NCBI RefSeq assembly: GCF_014697425.1 | Contig: NZ_JACJRU010000001.1 | Location: 248,001-312,000 of the forward strand | DNA length: 64,000 nt | Reading direction: 5' to 3' | DNA from: Nostoc sp. FACHB-110 | GTDB taxonomy: Bacteria > Cyanobacteriota > Cyanobacteriia > Cyanobacteriales > Nostocaceae | Shown: piece after piece, positions 52,808 through 61,800 of the stretch | Position numbering within the stretch: the stretch's first letter is position 1 | Layout: each line of letters begins with the position of its first letter | Translations under genes and position numbers: made by a program | Notes under the pieces: generated by a model | What the model saw: only the letters and a program-made list of their open reading frames with translations | Databases searched by the model: none | Told to the model about the DNA's origin: nothing

Positions 52808-54172
52808 TTACACCAACACTAGTCTCTCTTGTTCTTGTTTGGCAGCAAATTGATTCACCGGACGGCTCAAGCCTAGGTTTTCTCGCAAGGTACTGCCTTC
52901 GTATTCGGTACGGAATAAGCCTCGTTTCTGAAGAACGGGAACGACTAGATTCACGAATTCATCTAAGCCTGTCGGGAGAATGGGTGGCATGATGTTAAAG
53001 CCATCGGCTGCACCGTTGTTGAACCATTCTTCTAGTTGGTCGGCAATACTTTCGGGAGTTCCGATGATGGTGCGATGTCCTCTAGCAGTAGCCAGAGCTA
53101 GATACAACTGGCGCAAAGTTAAACTGCTGCGAGTCGCTAAATCTTTCACCAGTTTCAGACGGCTCTTGTTGGTGTTGGTATCTTCGGGTAGTTCGGGTGC
53201 AGGATCATCTAAAGAATATTTCGTCAGATCCACACCTTTGTAATAGTTTCTTAAGATACCCCAAGCTACATCAGGATGGATTAAAGATTGCAAGAATTCA
53301 TATTTTTCTTGGGCTTCTTCTTCAGTCCGACCAATCACTGGGAAAGCTCCTGGCATGATTTTCAGGTCATCGGGAGAACGACCGTATTTTGCTAATCTAC
53401 CTTTGACATCAGCATAAAATTCTTGTGCGTCGGCTAGGGTTTGATTCGCGGTGAAAATAACTTCGGCAGTACGCGCGGCCAAATCTCGTCCGGCTTCGGA
53501 GGCTCCTGCTTGGACAATCACTGGGTAGCCTTGGGGCGAACGATCAACGTTTAAGGGGCCTTTGACAGAAAAATGCTTGCCTTTGTGGTTGAGTATGTGC
53601 AGTTTATTCGGATCAAAATAAATGCCAGACTCTCTGTCACGGATGAAAGCATCGTCTTCCCAGCTATCCCACAATCCTTTCACCACATGGACAAACTCTT
53701 CGGCCCGTTCATAACGCTGGCTATGTTCTGGGTGATGTTCCAGTCCAAAGTTAGCGGCGGCATTTTCATTGCCTGTTGTAACGACATTCCACCCAGCGCG
53801 GCCATTACTTAATTGATCTAACGAGGCAAACTTACGCGCCAAAGTGTAAGGCTCTTCGTAAGTAGTCGAAGCAGTAGCAATAAAGCCGATGTTTTTGGTG
53901 ACAGCAGATAAGGCGGAAAAAAGGGTGACTGGCTCGAAATGCACCAGTTTGCCATTACGCCTTTGCGTTTGGGGACTACCGCCCCAAATGCCTGGGCTGT
54001 CTGCAAGAAAAACTGCATCAAATAAGCCCCGTTCAGCAGTTTGGGTAATTTCTTTGTAATGCTCGAAGTTGGAACCAGCGTCTATTTGTGCATCTGGATG
54101 TCGCCATGCAGAGACATGATGTCCAGTCGCTTGAATAAATGCACCTAAACGAAACTTCCTTGTTTTGCTCAT
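52808..54172 (-). CDS. NtaA/DszA-family FMN-dependent monooxygenase
   Basis: The 454-residue enzyme is of the NtaA/SnaA/DszA class: FRLGAFIQATGHHVSAWRHP at the start, GLFDAVFLADSPGIWGG, LSNGRAGWNVVTTGNENAAA and GYPVIVQAGASEAGRDLAAR. Family members oxidise chelators such as NTA or sulfones in dibenzothiophene use, with FMNH2. No flavin reductase is adjacent. It is transcribed away from the flavoprotein/ferredoxin pair across a 537-bp region. Together with SfnG- and SsuD-like enzymes it makes three luciferase-fold monooxygenases in the window. Confidence 0.86.
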   Translation of the reverse strand: MSKTRKFRLGAFIQATGHHVSAWRHPDAQIDAGSNFEHYKEITQTAERGLFDAVFLADSPGIWGGSPQTQRRNGKLVHFEPVTLFSALSAVTKNIGFIATASTTYEEPYTLARKFASLDQLSNGRAGWNVVTTGNENAAANFGLEHHPEHSQRYERAEEFVHVVKGLWDSWEDDAFIRDRESGIYFDPNKLHILNHKGKHFSVKGPLNVDRSPQGYPVIVQAGASEAGRDLAARTAEVIFTANQTLADAQEFYADVKGRLAKYGRSPDDLKIMPGAFPVIGRTEEEAQEKYEFLQSLIHPDVAWGILRNYYKGVDLTKYSLDDPAPELPEDTNTNKSRLKLVKDLATRSSLTLRQLYLALATARGHRTIIGTPESIADQLEEWFNNGAADGFNIMPPILPTGLDEFVNLVVPVLQKRGLFRTEYEGSTLRENLGLSRPVNQFAAKQEQERLVLV

Positions 54173-54709
54173 TTGCTTTTTTCTGGTCTATAACGCGATT
54201 GCTGATTTTTTGTATAGCTAATGGCTGTTGATGTAACGCCTGTTCTAAACTGCTTCTGGTTAAAGGCGTAGGGATAGCTGTGTTGTACAAATTACATGGC
54301 TTTCAGCTACGTATAGCTTACTCACATTGATACAAAAAATCTGTACTGAACAACACAATACCATGAAATCCTAATTATTAGCTTATCTAACATTAAGTTT
54401 TGCAAACCATACAATGGCTAGCTTAGAAGGACACGGAAAGTAATTATTCCCGTGCGATTAGCCACTGATCAATCTCAACTTGTTAACTTCTTTTTTAGTT
54501 GGTAGCTTTCCTCTTGATGTAAACAACTTGCTTTCTCGGAAGATGTATGTTAGCTTCCTAAAGATAAAATACTGTATGTCTACCAATTTATCGTAGTTTA
54601 ATTTAAATGCAACCTTCAAACCAGTGCTAAATAGTAAATATTGATGAATAACGTAGACGAAACTTTCTTGAGAATTGGCAAAATCACGGTTTTTAGGCAA
54701 ATTTAACCT
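54173..54709. other. Divergent promoter region
   Basis: This region lies between the NtaA-type monooxygenase and the flavoprotein/ferredoxin operon, which point away from each other. It is AT-rich without strong hairpins or repeats. No convincing binding site for NtcA or a LysR protein is visible, though the layout suggests shared control. Confidence 0.4.
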
Positions 54710-56320
54710 GTGAGTATGGATACAAAAACTTTTGGGATGACACCAGCACAGACGGTAATTAATGCTGATGTTCTGGTTATAGGTGGTGGGCCAGCAGGTA
54801 CTTGGGCAGCGCTTTCTGCGGCCGAGCAAGGTGTCCGCGTTGTCTTAGCCGATAAAGGATATTGCGGTACATCAGGAGCAACAGCACCCTCGAATACTGG
54901 TGCATGGTATCTTCCCCAAGGCGAGCAACGTGATGCAGAAATTGAGCAACGCTTGTCTCGTTCCACAGGACTAGCCGATCGCCGTTGGTTGCAGCGTGTA
55001 ATGGAGCAGGCGCAAAATGGTTTAGATAATTTGGGAGATAGGGGCTATCCTTTTCCATTGGACGATCGCGGCAATCCCTACCGCGCTAACTTACGCGGCC
55101 CAGATTATATGCGCTTTATGCGCCATCGCGCGATCGCAGCTGGCGTACGCATTCTTGACCATCATCCCGCACTAGAATTACTGTCAGCCGATGGTGTCAT
55201 TGCCGGTGCAGCAGGTATTCATCCGCGTAGTGGCGATCGCTGGGAAGTCAGAGCGGGTGCTGTGGTACTAGCTACAGGGGGCTGTGCTTTTTTATCTCAC
55301 GCCTTAGGTTGCGATGGAAATACTGGCGATGGTTATCTCATGGGAGCAGAGGCAGGTGTAAGATTATCCGGGATGGAGTTTTCTGCACAATATGGCTTGG
55401 CTCCGGCACATACTTCAGTCACAAAAGGGCTGACATTCTCCTTTGCCAGTTTTTATCTAGAAGATGGCACACCACTACCCCAGACAGGGGAAGATCGGGC
55501 GGTACGCATTGCGCGTCAGCTGATAGCTGGACAGAAAGTTTATGCTTTGATGGATAGAGGTAATGCCATTCAGCATGAGTGGTTGCGTCGGGGTCAACCC
55601 AACTGCTTTTTACCCTTGGAACGAATCGGCTTAGATCCATTCCAGCAACGCTTTCCCGTGACACTGCGCTCTGAAGGGACTGTGCGCGGGGTGGGTGGCT
55701 TAGAAATTATCAACGATGATTGCGCGACAAAAGTACCTGGTCTTTATGTTGCAGGCGATACAGCCTCACGAGAAAATCTGACAGGAGCAGTGTCAGGTGG
55801 GGGAAGTCCGAATGCGTCTTGGGCGATCGCTAGCGGTACTTGGAGTGGGCGCGCAGCTGCGCGTTTTGCTAAATCTTTAGGTGACAAAGCCGAGACTCGC
55901 GTCATTCATGGTTTAGGTGAGGCTGGTTTGCGCCCCAGAAAACAGCCGCAAGATGATGGGTTAATCTCCGCAGTAATTGGTGCTGTTCAAGCAGAAACTT
56001 TGCCACTGGATGTGAATTTCTTCCGTTCTGGGGCGCGGATAGCGTTGTCGCGGGAACGTTTAGATGCAGTTTGGGCGGATGTGCGGGATTATTTAGCAGG
56101 TGAAGGCCGTAATGCTTTACGCGCACGCGAAGCAGCAGCAATGACAGCCACGGCTCGCTGGATCTGGGCGAGCGCAGATGCACGCAAAGAAAGCAGGGGA
56201 ATGCACCGCCGCACAGATTTTACCAAAACCGATGTGCAGCAAACACGCAGAATCTTGACGAGTGGAGTTGATGATGTTGTTGTTTTCGCCGCCCAAAATC
56301 AGTTGCAAGAGGTAGCATAA
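54710..56320 (+). CDS. FAD-dependent oxidoreductase (fumarate-reductase/AprA-like)
   Basis: The 536-residue flavoprotein has the FAD-binding fold VLVIGGGPAGTWAALSAAEQ and the substrate-binding region of the SdhA/FrdA/AprA superfamily (VVLATGGCAFLS; GNTGDGYLMGAEAGV; GLYVAGDTASRENLTGAVSG). It begins with GTG at 54710 (an ATG two codons later is also possible). Its TAA stop overlaps the ATG of a ferredoxin gene by one base. Such two-subunit flavoprotein/ferredoxin pairs resemble adenylylsulfate reductase (AprBA) in layout and often sit in organosulfur clusters. The reaction is not proven. Confidence 0.82.
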   Translation: MSMDTKTFGMTPAQTVINADVLVIGGGPAGTWAALSAAEQGVRVVLADKGYCGTSGATAPSNTGAWYLPQGEQRDAEIEQRLSRSTGLADRRWLQRVMEQAQNGLDNLGDRGYPFPLDDRGNPYRANLRGPDYMRFMRHRAIAAGVRILDHHPALELLSADGVIAGAAGIHPRSGDRWEVRAGAVVLATGGCAFLSHALGCDGNTGDGYLMGAEAGVRLSGMEFSAQYGLAPAHTSVTKGLTFSFASFYLEDGTPLPQTGEDRAVRIARQLIAGQKVYALMDRGNAIQHEWLRRGQPNCFLPLERIGLDPFQQRFPVTLRSEGTVRGVGGLEIINDDCATKVPGLYVAGDTASRENLTGAVSGGGSPNASWAIASGTWSGRAAARFAKSLGDKAETRVIHGLGEAGLRPRKQPQDDGLISAVIGAVQAETLPLDVNFFRSGARIALSRERLDAVWADVRDYLAGEGRNALRAREAAAMTATARWIWASADARKESRGMHRRTDFTKTDVQQTRRILTSGVDDVVVFAAQNQLQEVA

Positions 56321-56694
56321 TGATTGAAATTGTTGATAGCGATCGCTGTATCGGTTGTGATATGTGCGTAAAAGTTTGTCCGCGCGATGTCTTCGACTCT
56401 GGCGCAGATGGATTAGCGGTGATTGCGCGTAAGTCAGATTGTCAGACTTGCTTTTTGTGCGAACTATATTGTCCCGTCGATGCGCTTTATGTATCGCCTT
56501 ACGCAGAACTAGATGATGCGGTTGACATAGAGCAATTAAATGCCCAAAACTTGTTGGGTAGTTATACCCGAAATATGGGTTGGGATCGTGGCAAAATGGG
56601 AGGTACTGACAAAGATCCAACGCAAAAACTCAGGGTTTTGAATAGGAGTGTCACTAATGCCAATTCGGAAAACTCTGGCCGCGATCGCCGCTAG
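56320..56694 (+). CDS. 2[4Fe-4S] ferredoxin subunit
   Basis: The 124-residue protein has two iron-sulfur motifs, CIGCDMCVKVCPRDVF and CQTCFLCELYCPVDALYV, each C-x2-C-x2-C-x3-C-P. The C-terminal 45 residues are low-complexity and basic. It starts within the upstream stop codon (TAATG), so it is translated with the flavoprotein and presumably passes electrons to or from it. It is about the size of AprB-like or FixX-like ferredoxins. AprB role is an inference from the pairing. Confidence 0.87.
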   Translation: MIEIVDSDRCIGCDMCVKVCPRDVFDSGADGLAVIARKSDCQTCFLCELYCPVDALYVSPYAELDDAVDIEQLNAQNLLGSYTRNMGWDRGKMGGTDKDPTQKLRVLNRSVTNANSENSGRDRR

Positions 56695-57558
56695 CACCTT
56701 AAAATTGCGATTCAAAAAAGCTACGTAAGAATATTTCACAGCCATACTGATATTATATCCAAGGATATTGACTATTTATTAAATAGTCTACTTAAGTGAT
56801 GACTGTTATTAATTAAGTACTTATATTTAATTTCAAAAAAATCTCTTGACAAATTAAAAAATCCAATTTTTCATCGCTAATGCCTTGGTATCTAAGTAAG
56901 TTGAAAGTTTAAAGTAAATTCTTCTATTAAATTTTAATTTAAATGCCATAGAAGATTTGCATAGCTATGTTTCTCAGCAAGTACTAAAAAAAAATAGAAA
57001 TTACTGAGATAATCTCTACATTAAATAGAGAAAAACCGTAAATTAACTAATTTACAACTTAGATACAGAATGAATAAGCTAGTTGAAGCTACCCAGAAAA
57101 ATCCTAGTTAATTTCTAAACTACTTATGGGTGTGGAAAATCCGGTGAGCATAGCAGCGAGTAGATTTGTGGATAACTCATTTCAAACTCCTACATCATTT
57201 CTTAGGTGTAGTAGTAAAACCTAGGTGATTTTTTCCATCAAAAGCGGATAGCAAATATCAATTAACCAAATTTAAGTCTTTCTCACTTATGAATTTACAT
57301 TTGTCATTTCACAGATGTAGAAAATTTGGCTAGCAATAATGTCATTGCTATTATCAAATGTTTTGTTCTGAGAGTTACATACCAAAGAAGTAACCAATTT
57401 AGTTACAAGAATTCAGGAGCTAGAAGAATTAAAGAATCAGGATAAATATTTGAGGAACCAATTTCTGATTCTACTAAATACTTCTAAATCCTGACTCCTG
57501 GGTGCTGAATTTTGTTGTTGAGTTTATTCATCTCTTATCTATTTTAGGGGCATCAACC
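56695..57558. other. Long AT-rich intergenic region
   Basis: This 864-bp stretch holds no convincing gene. It has an AT-rich hairpin at 56770-56788 that may end the flavoprotein/ferredoxin transcript, and a fold-back near 57409-57510 with aattcaggag/ctcctg...ctgaattt arms of a common Nostoc repeat type. The rest is AT-rich and unstructured. Confidence 0.45.
56770..56788 (+). terminator. AT-rich hairpin after the ferredoxin gene
   Basis: GACTATTTA and TAAATAGTC are perfect arms with one base between them, 75 bases after the ferredoxin stop. Its low GC makes it a weak terminator candidate. Confidence 0.35.
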
Positions 57559-58302
57559 ATGAAATCAATTCTTGAACTGATTGAGAAAAAGAATCAAGAA
57601 TATGCTCAATTGCCGTTTTTTAAATATATGGAAGACGAAACAATTGACCCACGGCAAAGATTGGCATTTGCGCCTGTAATCGCTCCACTGGCAATGGAAT
57701 TTAGTGAGTTCTGCAAAAGAATTCTGCGAGATGAACCAACTACTAATTACATTCAAGAAATTGTCAATGTACATACCCACGAAGAACATTTCCATTGGCA
57801 ATGGTTACTCGAAGATATGGCAAAGATGGGAATTGATTATCCCATGCGTTTTAGTGATGCCGTGAGATTTTTGTGGAGTGAGCATACTCGGGTTTCTCGT
57901 TCGATGTTACCTCTATTTGAGAGATATACTCGCGGTGCGCACCCGATTATGAGATTAGTTGCCATTGAAGTATCCGAGGTGACGGCGAATGTCTTTTTCC
58001 GTTCAACTATGTCTGCGGCACTCCAACTACAGGAAATGACCAAATCAGAGTTTCGTTATTTTGGAATGCGACATAATCATATAGAAAATACTCACACTCT
58101 TCATACTCCTGCTTCTTTGCAAACAATCAAAGAGATTGAAGTGCCAGAACACTTGCATCAGCACATTCTCGAATTTATTGATGTGGCGTTTGAGTATTTC
58201 ACAGACTTGGTGAATGAGTTTCATGCTTATATTACGACTCATTCTTATGAAGTACCTTTTGCCAAAGTTTATCCAATAGAGCGATCACTCAGTGCTGTAT
58301 AA
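57559..58302 (+). CDS. All-helical His/Glu-rich protein, possible heme-oxygenase-like metalloenzyme
   Basis: The 247-residue protein is not assigned to a family with certainty. From ATG 57559 (AGGGG nine bases upstream) it is all helical and rich in Glu and His, notably EIVNVHTHEEHFHWQWLLED (about 68-87), VAIEVSEVTANVFF and RHNHIENTHTLHT. Helical bundles with paired Glu/His motifs of this sort occur in heme-oxygenase-like diiron oxygenases. The pattern fits, but ligand residues cannot be assigned with confidence. It stands alone between the sulfur block and an HstK kinase. The upstream ORF extension to 57502 is unlikely since it lacks a ribosome site. Confidence 0.72.
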   Translation: MKSILELIEKKNQEYAQLPFFKYMEDETIDPRQRLAFAPVIAPLAMEFSEFCKRILRDEPTTNYIQEIVNVHTHEEHFHWQWLLEDMAKMGIDYPMRFSDAVRFLWSEHTRVSRSMLPLFERYTRGAHPIMRLVAIEVSEVTANVFFRSTMSAALQLQEMTKSEFRYFGMRHNHIENTHTLHTPASLQTIKEIEVPEHLHQHILEFIDVAFEYFTDLVNEFHAYITTHSYEVPFAKVYPIERSLSAV

Positions 58303-58878
58303 GCTCAAATATAGCAATTCCCAGTTAAGTGAGGTACAGGTAATATTTTGAAACGCAGAGGGTCGCAGAGTTAAGCGCAGAGGTACGCAGAAATTTGTAC
58401 TTCAGCAGACTAGGAAACGCTATATCAGTTATTACAGCTAAAATTCATAGATATTGGATAAGGTGTATGGGTATAGGGAGTGTAAGTAAGCCAAATTATT
58501 AAACTCTGTGCCTATACATCTTTTTTAATTCATCCTGATTACCGGAAAAACAGGCAGAAAAATAGTCAGAATAAATTCGCCTAAATCCAGGAGGCAGAAA
58601 GTTAGTAAATCTAATTATATTCTTCGCCAAAAATAGATTAATTATCCGCTTATGACTCTGAGATACTGAAATATTTTGCCAAAGATTTTAAAGTCACATC
58701 AAAAAGGGGTGATTGAGAAAAGATGTAAGTTTGATTTCGCCATAAATCAACCAAATTTGCCATATTCTCTCATGCAGATTAATCCCATTATATAGACTTA
58801 CAAAGTTTTAGCATATGTTGTGAGATTCAGGTGTGAGTTTGGGAAAAATAAATTTATATTTTCCATGAACAACTCTAT
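58303..58878. other. Intergenic region with MITE copy B
   Basis: Besides the 115-bp element (58310-58424) this 576-bp region shows nothing coding. A minus-strand open frame overlapping the start of the kinase is a shadow. Confidence 0.45.
58310..58424. mobile_element. 115-bp MITE-like element, copy B
   Basis: It is the same length as copy A (9465-9579), with differences at about two positions, and ends in TATAGC/GCTATA. It inserted seven bases after the stop of the helical metalloprotein gene. Near-identity of two copies 49 kb apart points to recent mobility; no transposase of the matching type is in the window. Confidence 0.8.
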
Positions 58879-61800
58879 ATGGTAAAGAATCGAGCCGAGA
58901 TTCCTGGTTATCGGATTAGCGAAACTATTTATATCAGTACTCGAACCTTGGTTTATCGAGGTTGGCGAGAATCCGATCAAACACCTATAGTGATTAAATT
59001 ACTGAAAAGTTCTTATCCCAGTCCCATTGAATTAGTTCAATTTAAAAATCAATTTGCTATTACAAATATATTAAATGTGCCTGGGGTTGTTCGGATATAT
59101 AGTTTAGAAAGTTTTCAAAATCGGCTAGCCTTGATTTTAGAAGACTTTGGGGGAATTTCTTTAAAAGAATATACAGCTTTAAGCAGAAAAGGACGCGATC
59201 AAACAGAGAATCAGGAAAATGAATTAGTTGGTAATTATCATTTTTTGCGGGAGTTTTTAGAAATTGCGATCGCTCTTGCAGATATTTTGGCTGATCTCTA
59301 TAATTATCAAGTTATTCACAAAGATATTAAGCCAGCTAATATCCTAATTAACCCAACTACCAAGCAAGTCAAGCTGATTGATTTTAGTATTGCTTCGGTA
59401 TTAACCAAAGAAACCCAACTTTCCACTAGTCCGGCGGTTTTAGAAGGAACTCTGGCCTATCTGTCTCCCGAACAAACTGGGAGAATGAATAGAGGAATTG
59501 ATTATCGCACTGATTTTTATTCTCTAGGAGTAACTTTTTACGAACTTTTAACTAGGCAATTGCCTTTTCAATCTCATGATTTGATGGAATTAGTGCATTG
59601 TCACATAGCTAAACAACCTACACCAGTTCATTATCTTAATCCGGTTATTCCGACTCAACTGTCAGCCATTGTCGATAAATTGATGGCGAAGAATGCTGAA
59701 GACCGCTATCAAAGTGCATTAGGACTAAAATACGATCTAGAAATTTGTTTGTCCCAATTAACAGCAGGCGGTAGTATTCCAGAATTTACCCTAGCAGAAA
59801 AAGATATTTGCGATCGCTTCGTCATTCCAGAAAAACTATACGGACGAGAAGTTGAAGTTCAAAAACTGCTCACCAGTTTTGAGCGAGTACGCCAGGGAAA
59901 TGCGGAATTAATGCTGATATCTGGTTCTTCTGGTATTGGTAAAACCGCAATTGTGAATGAAGTTCACAAACCAATCACCCGCCAGAGGGGATATTTTATT
60001 AAAGGTAAATTTGATCAACTTAACCGGAATATTCCTTTTTTAGCATTGGTGCAAGCATTTCGTGATTTAATGACACAATTGCTAACAGAAAGTGATACTC
60101 AAATCGAAACTTGGAAAACGAAAATTTTAGCGACTTTAGGTGAAAATGGACAAGTAATTATCGAGGTCATTCCAGAACTAGAACGCATTATTGGAAAACA
60201 ACCTGCTGTCCCAGAATTATCTGGTAGTGCAGTGCAAAGCCGCTTCAATCTGTTGTTTCAGAAATTTATTCAAGTCTTTACTACCCAAGAACATCCCCTC
60301 GTCATTTTTCTAGATGACTTGCAGTGGGCAGATACGGCTTCTTTAAAGCTGATGCAACTGTTAATGAGTGAAGCTAGCAACACTTATTTATTAGTAATCG
60401 GAGCATATCGAGATAATGAAGTTTCATCGGCACACCCATTAATGTTAACCATTGAGGAGATGCGTCAAGCAGAAATTACAGTTAATCATATTGTCTTGGC
60501 TCCACTGACTGAAATGCAACTCAATGAATTGATTGCAGATACTTTGAAATATTCACTACAACAATCACTGAAAATTACAAAGCTAGTATATCAAAAGACC
60601 AAAGGCAATCCTTTTTTTACTAACCAATTTCTCAAATCTCTCTATGAAGATAGGTTGATTAAATTTGTTAATCAAACAGGAGCTTGGCAGTGTGATATTA
60701 ATCAAATTAGAGCAATGTCTTTTACCCAAGATATTGTAGAATTTGTCACTCAGCAACTTCATAAGTTGCCCAGTCAGGCTCAAGATATCTTGAAATTAGC
60801 TGCGTGCATTGGTAATCAATTTGATTTAGAAACTTTAGCAATTGTATATGAAAAATCCTCTACAGAAACCGCAGCGATTCTTTGGACAGTTCTCAAAGAT
60901 GGATTAATCTTACCTAGCGGAGAAGGGTATAAACTTTTTCAGAATAAATCTACTGTTATCGATAATGTTTTAGTTAATCATCACTCAGCTATCAGTGCTA
61001 ACGGACATCACTCAATTACTATCAGTTACAAATTTCTACACGATCGCGTTCAACAAGCTGCATATTCATTAATTCCTCCGAATCAAAAAGGGGAAACTCA
61101 CCTGAAAATTGGTCGATTGCTCTTAAGTAATATTTCAGAATGCAAGCTAGAAGAAGTAATTTTTGAAATTGTCAACCAACTTAACTTTGGCGTAGAACTA
61201 ATCACCCAGCAGCAAGAACGCGATCGCCTCGCACAACTGAATCTGTTAGCAGGACGCAAAGCCAAGTCTGCTACAGCTTATTGGGTAGCAACTGAGTATT
61301 TAACTACAGGTATTAGTTTATTAAGAGACGACTGCTGGCAAAGCCAATATGATTTAGCGTTGGCACTGCACGAATTAGCGGCTGATGCAGCTTACCTTTG
61401 CGGAGCCTATGCCAAGATGGAGGAATTGGCGCAAACAGTCATACAGCACACTAAAACCCCCCTAGACCGAGTTAGCATTTACGAAACCAAAATTCAGGCC
61501 CACACTGCCCAAAATGATGTTTTGGGGGCAATTGCGATCGCTCGGCAAGGAATGAGTCAGCTTGGCTTGATTTTCCCAGAAGTACCTACCCAGCAAGATA
61601 TTCAACAAGCTCTTGAGGAAGTCGCCACTTTAATTGCTGAACATGACATTGCTCAATTGCTTGACTTACCCTTCATGACAGCACAAGACAAACTGGCAAT
61701 CACTCGAATAGCAGCTAACGTTGCGCCTGCTGTTTACATTGCCGAGCAAAATTTGTTTCCTCTACTGATATTGTCTCAAATTAAAGCCTCGATTTTGTAT

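Noticed and set aside
58798..58980. A 60-codon minus-strand frame before the second kinase
   Set aside because: It overlaps the start of the kinase coding region and shows no motif.
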